Part shown: positions 25,287-38,604 of the stretch, one piece after another
Position numbering within the stretch: position 1 is the stretch's first letter
Layout: each line of letters opens with the position of its first letter
Source: Rostratula benghalensis
Taxonomy: Eukaryota > Chordata > Aves > Charadriiformes > Rostratulidae
Direction: 5' to 3'
Assembly (NCBI GenBank): GCA_013399305.1
Contig: VXAI01000049.1
Coordinates: 3,303,450 to 3,367,449, forward strand
Length of the DNA: 64,000 nucleotides
Notes under the pieces: model-generated
Seen by the model: only the letters and a program-made list of their open reading frames with translations
Told to the model about the DNA's origin: nothing
The model's database searches: none
Position numbers and translations under genes: made by a program

Positions 25287-27814
25287 AGCAAACCCAAAAA
25301 CCAAAAAGCAAAATAACATTTCATGTCATTGCAGCATTAGAAAATTGCTTTTTCAGATTTCAGAGCTGACAGCTCAGGTTCGGTCAGGTCAGGTTGGATT
25401 GTGTCAGTCCTGCTCTGTTACAGAACAGGACATGAGTGATACAAACTGACAATACGCTGTGGAATAAAATGGAATAGAACTACCTGGAATAGAATGAATG
25501 CAAATTCTCCTGAAGCATTTTGATACACTTCTTGATGCAGAGAAGACTCTTAAACAGAAGTAACTCTGCTGATGTCCTTGGAACTGTTTTTCTGCTCTGT
25601 ATATCAAGTACTGCTCAATGCAAATAATTCTGCCCCAGTGGTGCTTACCACAGAGTTTCTTTTTGCCTCTTATTTATGACTTCAGGGTGGTCTTTTCAAT
25701 AAACGTATTTCAGCTAGCAAGAGGTTTAAAACCAAAACACGTTACTATGGTTCTGTTTTTTATATTGTACAATAATGTATCCTCCAAGTGGCACAGCTTT
25801 TTCAGGTGGCATACCTGAAGATGATGCTGGATATAGCATCTCTACCAGCAAATCACTTCCAAAGACTTGCTCTTATAATTATCTTTGCCCTTCTTACTAT
25901 TATTCAATCTTTTAACTCTTGTTAGTTTAAAATAATAATAAAAAAAAAGCACCCAAGAATCTTTACTTGGTGTGTAGATAATTCTCTTAATGTTCTTTTA
26001 TTTGTTGTTTTTTAGAAATAATGCACTGACTTGGCTCTCATGTTTAAATGAGAACTGGAAGTTGGAGAAGGGCTAAAAATGTTCTGGTTAGGATGTAGAT
26101 TAGACTTGTTTTATTTGAAAGGCTTGGGTTTTGCGATGTCTTACAAATAATTATATGAGAATGGGAAGCTGTTGAACAATGCTTCTGAAATACATGTTGG
26201 GGCTTCTTTCATGTATGAGTTCATAATGGAGCTTAAACTTGGGCCTCTTTCACATATGACTTACAGTCATTAGTCTTAATAAAATTGTACTTTATAAGGA
26301 AAAAATACAACAGCTAATACAACTCATATAAGTTACCAAAACAATTCTTGCCTGTTTAGGCACTGAAAAAAAGAACAGATGCAATGTATGTTATCAAGAT
26401 ACTTTTTTGAAAGTAGTGGAAACTCTTCAGTTCTGGGTTACTTTGCCTTGGAGAAGCACCATGTCTTTCTATGACTTTTTATGTTGTGCAGTATGAAAAA
26501 ACCTCTGTGGAAGAACTAGTAAACAAGCAAATTTTTCATGACTTAAGCTTTGAATCCCCCATTTATCTGACTGATGTACCCTGGATATTTACTGATATAG
26601 CATGCCATGATAGATAAATTATCCTTACGTGCTTTTAGGTACCCCCAGCAATCTATAATAGTAAGCTTTATAGTGACAGCAAGCTAGTACATAGTGCGTG
26701 GCAGGATTATACAGGGAAAGGTATCTGGGTTACAGAAATAAATTCTGCTTCTGCAGAATAGCTTGATGCTATTTCAGTCTTATAATCATTTAACTTAAAT
26801 AGTTCCTGTCTTGAATTGTTGACACTCTCCACGTTAATATCTTGTTTTTTCTAAAGCTTGCCATGCAGACTTCTACTGAATATTTATATATACCCCTTTC
26901 CCTCTGGCTATGTAGTTAGACACTAGAAAACTAGCAGTAAGCTGTAAGGAAAGCCTTAAAATTAAGACGTTGTGATGTTAGACTAATTTTTGTAGCATAT
27001 TATATAGATTTGACTACTTTCTATGGCCTATCTATCCCTTCCTTTATAAAAAGAAAAGATGTATGCTCCTGGTTAAACTGTATGGACAGGAGAAGAAAAT
27101 ATGTCTGTGCTAAGGAAGCTATGTGATTTTCCCCTGGGTTTTTCCTTTTCAGTTTGCCTTAGTCCTCTATGCCTTTTCTCCTTTTGCTGGTACTTGCTGA
27201 CTCTCATTAACCACGAATATAGGGAAAGCCCTTTTGGAAGGAAACCAGAACAGCCCTTATTCTCTAAAAACAAATTATGTTTGAACCATTTTGTTATTAC
27301 ATTTTGTTACTACATCATGTCATTAATCGAAATTAGGATTTCACTTTTCCCTACTTCCTTCCTAATTGTTACATTGTCTGTATCTGTTCTTCTAACTCTA
27401 TTTTTGTGGCTTCCTTTGAAGTGTGGGATTACTTTTGTTTCATGGAAATTAATAGTCAGTTCTGCCAATCTTTCTGCTGTGTGCTTGCCAGTGCACTGTG
27501 TGTTGCCTGTTTGCCCATCAAAACATCAAGAGAGCTTTTGTGGAATTTGTGGAATTCATACGAAGTGTTTGAGGATAGAACACTCAGCAATGTTGATTAG
27601 TACAAGTGTTCCTAACCATTCAAATGAGAAAAGTCAGAGAAATCTGAAACCACTAGTAAAAAAAAAAAATTGTCATCTAATGTTTTAAGAACAAAATTTA
27701 ATTAAGATTTTAACATTCAGAATGTATTACAGCTTTCATTTAAAGATTTCATTAGAACCTTGATATTTGGCTGGTTACTGAATATAGGCTTTGAATTTCT
27801 GAGTTACAAACTGG

Positions 27815-27863
27815 TTTAAATCATGAAAGAATTATGAAAGAATTTAAATCATGAAAGAATTAT
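27815..27863 (+). repeat. Tandem duplication, 28-bp period
   Basis: TTTAAATCATGAAAGAATTA plus T occurs at 27,815-27,835 and again at 27,843-27,863; the intervening bases also repeat part of the unit (gaaagaat). Confidence 0.8.
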
Positions 27864-28428
27864 AATAAAGGATCTTAACATATCTCTTCACAGAGAAGTT
27901 AATAATTAATATCAAACCTGTAAGAGGAAGTTGGTTGTGGTTTAAAATAAATTACAGAAGAAATTAGCACAGAAATTTCTCCTGGCAAACCTTGCAGCAT
28001 TTATATAATCTCTCTGAAAATAGTGTTTGATGAGAAGAGAATCCAAGCTTTCCTTCCTTGCATTTAGTGATGTTTTCCTACGTCTTTGAACTCATCAGAA
28101 ATAGAGGGTATTAGATTTTCTTACCCAGTGATACATAAAGCATAATGAAATGTTTAAAAACAGACTTCCTAGTACACATCAAAACAAAGAAAAGCTAACA
28201 AAGCTTGTAATAAAATCTTGATTACCCAAGAGTACTCCTCTTGAGATTTTCATTCAGCCTTCTGCCTTTAAAAGTTAGCTGCTCGCAGTCATTCTTTCTT
28301 ATTCCTGTTACTTGCTTCGGTGTATTAGGTATTTCTAATGAGTCGTGTAGTCCTAAGAATTATAAAGTTTGCCCCCTATGCTTCTGGTAAAGGCAATGTG
28401 TAATGTTGTGTGTCCCTCATGCGTTCTC

Positions 28429-28949
28429 GGAATCAGAGAATTGTCAGAGTTGGAAGGGACTTCTAGACATCGTCTCGTCCAACTCCCCTGCTAAAGCAGG
28501 ATTGCCCAGAGCACATCACTTAGGACTGCATCCAGGTTGGTCTTGAAAATCTCTAGAGAAGGGGACTCCACACCCTCCCTGGGCAGCCTGTACCAGGGCT
28601 CTGGCACCCTTACCAGAAAGTTTTTCCTCATATTTGATGGAACTTCCTGTGTTCCAGATTCTGCCTGTTGCCCCTCATCCTGTCACTGGGAACCACTGAG
28701 AAGAGTCTGGCTCCATCCTCCTTCAGTCCACCCTTTAGATACTTGTGAGCATGAATAAGGTCTCCCCTCAGCCTTCTCTTCTCCAGGCTAAAGATTCCCT
28801 GCTCTCTCAGCCTTTCCTCATAAGGGAGATGCTCCAATCCCTTCATCATCTTTGTTGCCCTATGCTGCACTCTCTTCAGTAGTTCCCTGTCTGTCTTGAA
28901 CTGGGGAGCCCAGAACTGGATGCAGTATTCCAGATGTGGCCTCACACAT
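28429..28949 (-). mobile_element. CR1 LINE fragment with end of reverse-transcriptase ORF, minus orientation
   Basis: The plus strand starts GGAATCAGAGAATTGTCAGA (reverse complement of the CR1 3' terminus) and extends about 520 bp. On the minus strand, 28,628-28,945 is an uninterrupted 105-codon frame matching the C-terminal end of CR1 ORF2: [66 protein letters not shown]. The frame stops just after HRKFHQI, earlier than in active elements, and the 5' part is missing, so the copy is dead. Confidence 0.93.
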
Positions 28950-31900
28950 AATCCCCTCCTTTTCCCTCCCTTCCCATCCCCCCCCAGTATTCTATATTTA
29001 ATAAAATGTTGTAGCTTGATTCAGAAATGATCTCTGGGATTATCATATTTTTGAATCACCACAAAAGCAAAGTTGTCTATGTGTGCAAAACACCTGTTAT
29101 AGTTGTTCTAAAAGGATATACACCTTTCCTGTTGGTTTCATGGGTTTGGTTTGGTTGTTGGGTTGGGGTTTTTTCCCTCCTAAAAAAGAAGGGTAGTTTC
29201 TTTTTAAATTTTGTTGGTAATAGGTAACTGGATTTTTTTTTTGTGTGTGTAAATATTACTAATGTTTCCTCCTGCTGCTAGTCTTTCTTATCTAAAACAA
29301 AAAGGTAAAATGTTGGATTTATTTTTCTAGTCTTTTATAACCTTTGTTTCAGTAACATTGCAAATGTGGGTGGGCTTTCAACCACAGAATTTACATATTT
29401 CAAACATGTCTATTGTCACCAGAATTTTTGAGATAGAGTGATTTAATAATACTTATTTCAAAATTTCAGCTGCTTTGTTTGTACTGATCTAATGGTTGTA
29501 TCCATGGAAACTGGAGGGGTAATGTCAGACAGCTGCAGAGTTGTTAGAATTTTCTCTTATAAATTTTATCTAGGTTTGTCAGTACTTCACAGGCCATTTT
29601 CCAGTCTGTGGGTGCAGGTATTTGAGCTTTTCTGTAAGATTATTTAAAAAACCACAGTAAATCTCCTAAATCTGAATATGTATTCCATATCTCCCTGTAG
29701 ACTGTTATTTAACAAACTGCACAACTGAGCCAAGAACCTCTAACACATAGATTTATAACCCTTTTAACAGCTGGACAGATAGTTCTATAACCCTTGTAAC
29801 AGGTGGATTGAACAAGGTACAGAGAGGAGTGACTTGAGTCACAGGGGAGGTCAGTTGCAGACCCAGGAAAAGAATAACTAAGGTAATGCTTGGGGAATTG
29901 TTCTCTGTTATTCGCACACAAGCTGATGAAAACTTTACCATTGGTATAACAGAGAGCAGCATCAAGCAGTTCAACTGAACATATTTTGTAATCTTGAGCA
30001 AAAATATTGTTACTTGCTGGCACGGTGCCAGTGTGCATTTTTAATAAAACTAGTAGCATTATAGAAAAATCTCGTGTATTGATTGTAACTTCATGCCGGT
30101 TTTTTAACAGAAATATGTAAACCATGACTTCTGCATTAAAAGACGCTCCTTTGAGGAAGGTATGGATTCTGCTTGTACTCTAATACAGGCATGGCTTTAT
30201 TAATGAATAGGTCTAATGAAGTGTAAGTTCCCAGTCTTACATGAACTATGTCCATAGTGCTCTTATACAGTAAGGTTCTAAAATAGAGCTATCTCTACTG
30301 CATTAACAGTAAGCTTTTTCTATCTTGAAAGTGTGTAGGCTCTGAGGGCCAAACTTTGTAAGGTTTGTATTGGTTATTTGACTCTGGTTGATCAAAACTA
30401 CTGTTGATTTCAGTTGAAGTTTTGAATATTTAAGTGTATGTCTTGAAATTTTACATTGCAAGTGATTTGTCAGTGATGCAGTGTGAAGAGGCTTCGTTAT
30501 CTACAAGGCTGTTTTTTAGCAATCTAAAATTGATTAAAATTCTTCTGGTAAGAAGCTCTGAATAAAAGAATCTTACTGCCTTAATAGATCCCTGACTGAG
30601 ATGCAAATTAAATGTACCACATCTTGTCAGTGAAATGAACAGAGGAATTGTTTTTCTAAAATTGCAGTAGAACTTGAAGCGCTGATTCTGGAATGATAAA
30701 AGTACTATATGTGTTGGATACAAATAATTTTGTATACAGTAAGCGTGGCAGTGTTGAACAACGAATGAAAAGAAGACTCAAGTCCTGTAATGACCTGTGT
30801 GGGTTTTTTTGCTTCCATGTCTTCCACTGAGCCTATCTTCAGTGGAGCCCTTTGCACTGGTGGTGATACCCACTGCAAAAGCTCTTTTCAGGAGAAGGCT
30901 GGGAATGGTGCTCTGGCTTTGGTTAAAGCCTACAGCAGGGTTTGCAGCCTGCACTCTGTTGAGTCTCACCTGGGGTTTATCTATAGTGTAACTTGCTTAT
31001 AAGTGCAGTGAAGAGGGCAAGATTTCTTACATTGTGCTAAACCAGTATTTTTTCATCACCTTGTGTGAGAGCACTATCAATTATTGTAAAGCATTGGTTT
31101 TGCAACTAGCGGCATAGAAATGAAAGTAAACATGCAGTGACCATACTGTTCTCCGCATAGATTAAAAATATCTTCTGAATTAATATCAAAAAGTTAAATT
31201 ATAGTTCATACGGCTTGTGTGTGAGCTTTGAAATACACATTGGCACACGGTGGCACCTGAGGAAGTTCTCTAAAGTCTCTCAGACTCATCTGATAGTGTT
31301 TAGTATGGCCACGATTATGGTGTGATTTTTCGCATTTGTATTTTATTTCCTAAATTGTCAAATGGGGGGGTGTATGTCCTGCTTTCAGGTGTTTTTTTCT
31401 TTTTGCTTTATTCAACTGAATGCAAAGGCTTTATATTGAGACACCACCTAAAACTAATGTGGGCATACCATACACCTTAAGGTAGCAGTCTCTTGAGGCA
31501 CAGTCTGATGTGCAGTAAGCCTTGCGTTAGCCTTTCTCTGTATTGGCATAGACCCTGCTCCGGTGCCAGATCGCGTGTTACACGGAAGCACGTGACACAA
31601 ACCCAGTAGGTCTCTTTTTAACACCAGGGTTAGGTGGAAAAGCCTTTGCAAGATAAAGGCACAAGTTAACGCGGCCTATGCATAGTAGAAGCTTGCTATT
31701 GATGTAACTTTTGCCAGCCTTAGACTTCCATTTCATCCAGTAGATAAAATCAGCCTGTGATCCCTAGACAAATAGTAAGCATGGTGCCTTGTTCAGGCTG
31801 CGTCCTCCAGCCTTTCCTGCTGTACTGCGTGCAGTGCACGTGCTGAAGGTGAAGGTACAGTGGTGTTAAAATGGTATCAGTGAGTAAGCCTGATGCTGAC

Positions 31901-34900
31901 TATGTAATGTCATGATGTGACAATTTGGTGAAATAGTATAGTTTAAGGGTTTGATGCAGCTTGGAGGGCGAGCTAGACAAAGGCTCATCCCAGCTCAGGT
32001 GAGGGTTAGTTTGGTCATGTAAAAGGCTTGCCACTAACAGGAGACACAGGAATTTAGGTTGTATTTGTTCCTGTCTCTGTAGTAACACATATGTTTTGAT
32101 ATTGGATTTAAGTATTGACATGCAAAAATTGTATCTATGGAATTTGCGAGCTCAGAAGCTATGTGTGTATAAAACTGAAATATCTAAAAATCAGCTTGCG
32201 GGCATGCAGGAATACAGGCAGGTGTTTTCTGGGTTTTTTTGATTGAATTAAATCTAGGCTGCCTTTCAGTCTCTTAACATTGATTTCTATCACTTATTGG
32301 TTGTTTAGCTGTTGGCTAAAGCATAGTTGATTTTATTTTAAAACAATGACAACAAAAAAAAGCCTTTAAACCACCATTGTCTGTGCAATAGTGAAGTTGG
32401 GTAACTAATTCTTTGTTTGTCCTTGTCCTCCATCTTACCCCTTATGTATTGTATTAGCATCTTGCATCCTCGCAGGGCAAGGAACTGCAAAATATCTTTT
32501 GAATGCAAAATATCTTTTAAAACTGTAATTTCTATTATTGAAATGTGGTTCAGAACTGTATTCCAACATAAGGTGTCATTTATATACAAAGTAAACAATC
32601 ATGGGCCGTGATGAAATGAAAGAGACAACTGACTTCCCATATATAAATACTTACCTATGCTTTATGCATTTTTTGGATAGGTTATGTTAAAATTAATAAA
32701 CTGCTGCTGTCTTCTAAGCTTTAGCCATTTCTGTATGCAAATTGCACTGTAGTTAGGGCAGTGACATTGCGTTTTTTATGAGAGGGGATGTATCAATTTA
32801 CCACATAACACTTACTCCAGCTGTCTCTTAACCTCCATCACTCATATTCAGTAAAGTACAATGTATTTTTGCATGACAAGCAAAGCATTCTGTATTAAAA
32901 GCATTTAAAGCAAACTAGAGAGCCAGCCCCAGCACAGGACTTGGAATTGTAATCGGGTACATAATTTTTTAGCCAATTTAGGTAATGGAGTTTTAATATA
33001 AAGGCTTCAAGATACAAAATGAATTCTCTCAAGGATGCTATTAACCTGATCTAAGATAATGAATACTCCAGTACTGGGGCAGATAGTGATAAGGAGAAAA
33101 AATAAGTATCCAGAAGCAGTAAATTCATTCTGTCACTTGAGGCTTGACCCAAAGCTCATGTGAATCATGGAACTGATACAGAGGCTGACAGGACTGAATC
33201 TGAACATCTGCATTGCAAAGAAAGCTTAATTTAACAAGAGTTAGTGAGCTTTCTCTCTTTGTCTTGCCCGATACTATCAAAAGATGGGAAGGTCAACATG
33301 ACAAAGTGCATAATAAGAGGATTTCAGAAACAGTTTCCAAGAAACCTAAGATCCAAATACAATTACATGTTTTCATATTCTGTCTCTCATTGTCAATAAT
33401 TTTTAATGTAAGTACAATTTTTCTGGGAAAAAAAAAAACTTTCAAGGCTAAGGTCTCACAATGTATTTGCATTTTTGAAATATATATAAAATTATTCCAA
33501 TAATGTTTTTATGTGGCATGGTAAATTTAAACAAAATATATATATTAGGAGGGATTCTAGCCTCCCTAGGATGCTATTTAAGCAGATGTCCTTCTGCTTG
33601 TTAACAAGAGTCAGAGTAACCTACGAACTCTGTGGAGCAAAAGCCTCTTGCATCTTTTCTGTAAAATATCTGCACTTTGAAGAGAGGTTTTTTTATTACA
33701 GCCAGAAATACAACTTCTTTTACTAGGTGCTGTGGGTGTAGTTACTTGTCAATTGTTTCTTGTGGGGAGAAGAAAAAATTCTAGCTGTGTATCAGGTTCT
33801 CTCCAGCAGAGATCAAAAAATCAGACTGCCAAATGAGACTTGCCGTTTTACTATAATTTTGAGGGATTCTTGTGAGTACAGTAAATCGTCCTTTCCATCA
33901 TCATATCAGTGATTTGTGTACAGTCTTTTGGGGATATTTGGATGTTACTGTGTCAGCTGGAGTAAAATCAGACGTGGGAATAAGGCCATAAAAGGGCTGT
34001 TTAGTGATAGCCTCTGCAAACCATGTGTTCAGTAAAAGCTTACAAAGCATCCTCTGATTCTGCCGTAAATCTTTTGGCCTACACAGCAACAGGAAGCATC
34101 AATGGGACACACTGTTGATGTTAAATCCCTCTTGGGGGCAGACACAGCATGGCAGGGTAGATGAGTGCCATTCAGCAGCTATGCAGTTGGGGGTTCCATA
34201 GCTATCACAGCCACTATTTGTAAACTGTGGGATGGCCACAGACAGTGGTTGATTGCTGTAGTGCAGGTTACAGCTGAGAGAGCAGGAAGTTAGCATCTGA
34301 TAAAATGAATTGAAAAATCAAATTTTCTCCATATTAATTTAGCATTTCTTTTATATATGCATGTATGTTCAGTTTTGAGATCAGCTAATGATTTAGTAGT
34401 AAATGATGAAGTGTTGGAAGAACGTGATTTGCAACAGATGACTACATTTACTCCAGTTTCTTACACAATTATGAGAAATTTCTATTAGAAAGAATTATCA
34501 GAGTTGGTTTTTTTGATGATGGTGTAGAGTAGTTTTGCTTGTTTTAACGTTGAGAGCTAACCATATGGGGAAAAAAGGATTAACCTTTTCTTAAGCGTGA
34601 GTTATATCATGTTATATAAGATTTGGATTTAATAGCTGACAAAAACCAGGGCTTGCTTTCTGTTTACTTGTTTAATTGCAGATAAATTGCTTATTACAGA
34701 ATGAGCATGTTTGTCTTGAGTATTTTTATCTGTTATTGTTCTTTTAAACAAACATTTCTGTGAGAACTTGAGGAAATAATCATCAGCCATCAGGTTTAAG
34801 CAGGGTCAGTAGGAGCCACAAGTATGTCATAGCAAGACATATTTTATTCTGAACTGACCTGGAGAGTGAGGGTTGATGATTTTTTTGAAGTAATTATGCC

Positions 34901-37900
34901 ATAGCTTGAAAGTAGAATGGGATATGTACTTGACTACTTCAATTATTTTTTTCATCCGGTCTTCAGGCATGTTGGAGGAAAAATAATTCTGAAAACAACA
35001 TTAAGAGTATCAGTCTCACTACGTATTAGAAGTGTTCCGTAAGAGTGTTTGGGCTCTGAGACCATGAAGTAGCGGGACTGAAGCATAACATCACTGTGAG
35101 TATAATAACATAAAAGTAGTCATAGATAATATCCCTGTTTCTCTGTTCATAACTGTTCATGTTTGTCTTGCTTTAGTGTTAAGAGGCCAAACAGACTATC
35201 ATATATAGCATTAAAAAAAAGCTCTTATAAATATGCAGAAAATTGCTAATTATCCATAATACCTAATGATCTTAAAGAGAATGTCGGGAGTAAGAGACTA
35301 CTAGAAAAAAGGAGGTGAAAATAAGGGGTGGAAATTATTGTGAATGTGGTTTTTAGTTATGGAATGCAATTTGTTGGAAGATGTGCTATTTTTTAAACAG
35401 GATCTCACTTTCCAAGTGGCTTTTTTCTGCTTTGATTAGGAGCTTTCACACTTCTAAAAAGCAGTACGGTAGGAAATGAGAAAGCATTTCATGGAGGAGA
35501 GGAGAACCTGGTGATCAAGGCCGATAGCAGCAGCAGCAGAGCAAAGGAGCTATGAGATTTAAAAAAATAAATTCTACTTAATTGTGTAAAGTATAGATAC
35601 TATTGTAAGCAAGAAGTTTGCATTAAATATGCTGGAAATGAGGCTATGTTTAGTGATCTGAGAGCATCTTACACAGTGTCAAAAGTAGTATACCAACATC
35701 ACAAAAAGAATTAATGTGTAAAACTTGTCCTACTAGTTCCATTTTTTGGTGGTTTGTGTATTTGTAGTATGTTCACTTTGTTCTTGTGGCCTCCATGTTA
35801 TATGAAGTTCTGTCTATGTCACTTGATGTCAGATTATACACTATCCTGCAGGGAATGTAAGGTAAACATCAGCTTTGTAGTGCGTACTCTGGCCCATAAA
35901 ATACACATGTGGTTGTATACATAGGCTTGATTCAAATTAAACTTCATGGTGTTAACCATGGTGAATATTAAACTTGTTGGTTATTAATTCATGGTTTACA
36001 GACCTGGGATCTGGGATCATGGAACCACAAGAACAACACAACAGGGAACGGGCAATAGGAAAATAAGGAATATTGAGGCCTGATAGGAAGACATGTAAAG
36101 ACAAGAATTTTAACTTATTGAAGAAGGATACTGCTACATAGGTACTAAACTAATAACTTTTTTCTATTGAGTTTATCACCTATTATTGCTTTGTCTTCCT
36201 TCAAGTGTGAAGTCTGAACAACTTTCTACTTTCACATAGATACCAAATGGTGTCCAGAAGTAGAATTTGCCACTATTATCCTTCTGCTTCCAAAGACAAA
36301 AAGAAAAAATAATACCATTCTGCACTGTGATCTAACTGTTTGAGATTCCTAGAAATTCAGTATAGTCATCTGAGAGGTAATGGAGATTACAGCTCTTTAA
36401 ATACATTTTTCCCCCTACTCTGTAATGCAATGTCATCACCTAGTTTAGACCTTTGAGTATGTGAAGCTGCAATTATGTGTGTTGTAATGAGCTGATTCTG
36501 TTTGCAGCGCATGTCTAAATGTGAAATCTTTTCTGAATGATAACAAAAAAACCAATTCAGGTGGCCACATCAGTAATCACTGATTATTGTACATGCTATA
36601 TATGCTTGTAAGTTTATGCTTACTCACTTGTGCCAAGATACTCTTGTTCTTTGTGTTTACTCACTCCTCTCTTAAATGCCAAATGAAGTTAGAAAACTTC
36701 TATATAACAAAAATATACTTATCCAGGAATGACTGACTACATTAAGTCAAGCTGAAGACATATTTTTCATCTTCATGTTATCTTTAGTTTTTCATAGCCA
36801 AAATTCCACCTAAGTGTAATTTTAAAATACAGTATTTTGAATTATCATTTTTGGTTTAAGTATTGGCATTTGTTTTGCATGATGAAAAGGCTCTGTCACT
36901 TATATCTTATTCTCCCCTAAATTTATCTTTTCCTTGTGTTTTTTTTTTCTTTCTGCCTTTTGACTAAAGGCCTCGTATTTTAAAAACATTTGCCTGTTTA
37001 AAATTAGTTAACAAGGTAAGTGTAAATTCTTATCTAACTCCTAGGGAATTTGGCAAGGCAGCAGCAACATCACATTATAAACTGTATACAACTCATGTTA
37101 ATAGCTGCTCATTTGATTTAGAGAGTAGTGTGCTATTCAATTGCTCTAGGGGACTTTCTTTTAATAGTCAATCTTGTCCATAATTATGATGGCTCTGCAT
37201 GTAGAATGAAAAAAATGAATTCATGAATGTAAAATACCTTTAAACTCTGAAACTACTCAGCTGAAATTTTGGGGCTAAGCAAACTTAGATACAAAAGAAC
37301 ATGGAGAAAATCAATGCTGCTTCCTTTTAAATAGTGTCATTTTCCCTCTTACTTCAATTCCTCATATAAAAGCCATAATTTTTCAATCATTCCCATGAAT
37401 GGCACTGAGTACATGTGAAACATGTACCCCTGGAAAGTGATATTCCTAGAAATAGTCTAATTTTCCATGTGCAGGAGGCACATGGAACTTAAGGTAGGTT
37501 TCAATAACAGTAGGTCCAATGCTAAGTAGAAGATTATTTTGATAATTTTATACTTGTTTTCCCTTCCAAGAGAGTCACCAAAACCTCAAAACTAACGCAT
37601 TCACTATTTTAATTTTTGTTATTCTCATTTCTGAGCATTTGCTTCATTTAGCATTTATACAGAAATGTCTAGAGTATGTATTCTAAAGAGACTGTGGAGT
37701 GTAGTGACAAGCAAAACATCAGGTTTGTTGACATTTCCAGTGTTGGAAAATAAGCACTCTTTCAAAGCATATCTGGAGTAGAACATCAAGCAGAGCAGTG
37801 AACATCATCATATAAAAAAAAAGTTTTTAAAAATAAATAATAATTTTAAAAATAAAATTGGAGTATAGACTACTTATGCAGTCAAATGTAATAAGGTACC

Positions 37901-38208
37901 TCTACTTGTATGTTAATACAATGTGACCTCGAGATAAGAAATCACTATGGAAGCAATTAAGTTACAGAAAAGATGAGTGCTTTACCCTGGGGAACTCAGT
38001 ACTTGCACATGCCAACCATATCTCTAAGTTAATCTTTCCCACAAGTGTTTGAGGTTTTACAGGGAGAGTTGAGCTAAGAGAAGCTTTAACAGCTGTTTGG
38101 TATGTGTGTTTTAACACTTCATAAACAATGCATAATTCATCTTCTTGAATGACCACTGTGATGCTGTGATTACGAATTTATGAACCAATACTTAAATATC
38201 TATTGGTT
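28950..38208. other. Non-coding stretch, no gene supported
   Basis: AT-rich with short simple sequence. A 138-codon minus-strand frame at 29,709-30,125 overlaps a second open frame on the same strand and a short tandem repeat, and matches nothing I recognise. Confidence 0.55.
29754..29807 (+). repeat. Imperfect tandem duplication, 32-bp period
   Basis: TATAACCCTTTTAACAGCTG at 29,754 and TATAACCCTTGTAACAGGTG at 29,786 differ at two positions, followed by GA in both. Confidence 0.7.
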
Positions 38209-38575
38209 TTTTATTAAAGGTTTGTTTCATCCTCTTGAAACATGCTGATTTTTAGAACAGGTTTTGGGGTTTTTTTAACAGCTGTAGTTTCATCAGTTTT
38301 GCGATGAGACCTTTGAGATGAAAATAACCAGTTTTAGTAACTCCTGTATTTTGTCTGTCTCTGGAATACAGAGAACCAGTTGTTCTTTTAGTGATTCACT
38401 GACTTTTTGCCAGGAAACCTTTGTTCTGTCTGCCCAGTGTGAATCCTCATTACTGATGTTTTGTGTGGCACTCATTAGATTGGTTAAATTTAACGTTGTT
38501 CTTGGATGTGGCTCTGGGAATCTGAATAAATCCCACAGAACTTGTACTGTGCTGTAATTTATTTCAGCAGAAGCT
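38209..38575 (-). other. Candidate minus-strand terminal exon (unrecognised), low confidence
   Basis: On the minus strand a good acceptor (TGCCTGCTCCCTTTGCTATCAG, ending at 38,576) opens a frame of about 93 codons to a TGA at 38,293, followed about 80 nt later by AATAAA (plus-strand TTTATT near 38,210). The peptide contains LWDLFRFPEP, ISNEDSHWADRTKVSWQ and ESLKEQLVLCIPETDKIQEL and has balanced composition, but I do not recognise it and found no convincing upstream exon. Shorter open stretches lie at 38,822-39,040 and 39,431-39,646 on the same strand. Open frames of this length also arise by chance in 64 kb. Confidence 0.15.
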
Positions 38576-38604
38576 GTAGTACTGATAGCAAAGGGAGCAG
38601 GCAC

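Larger units (their letters stand above)
15841..28428. other. Non-coding stretch right of CpG island
   Basis: A moderately GC-rich shore persists to about 16,720, including a C-rich block at 16,300-16,560; the rest is AT-rich. The longest open frame of the window (27,101-27,688, plus, 195 codons) is Leu/Phe/Ser/Cys-rich, unrecognised, and overlapped by other open frames, so I do not call it a gene. The N gap lies here. Confidence 0.55.

Noticed and set aside
25133..25449. Open frames on both strands crossing the N gap
   Set aside because: They run through N bases and homopolymers and encode only low-complexity sequence.
27101..27688. 195-codon plus-strand open frame, longest in the window
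   Set aside because: Hydrophobic, low-complexity composition, no recognisable domain, a second frame open over much of it, and no promoter or splice context; likely chance in AT-rich DNA.
29709..30125. 138-codon minus-strand open frame
   Set aside because: Another minus-strand frame is open over the same bases and the 3' part is a short tandem repeat; no family recognised.
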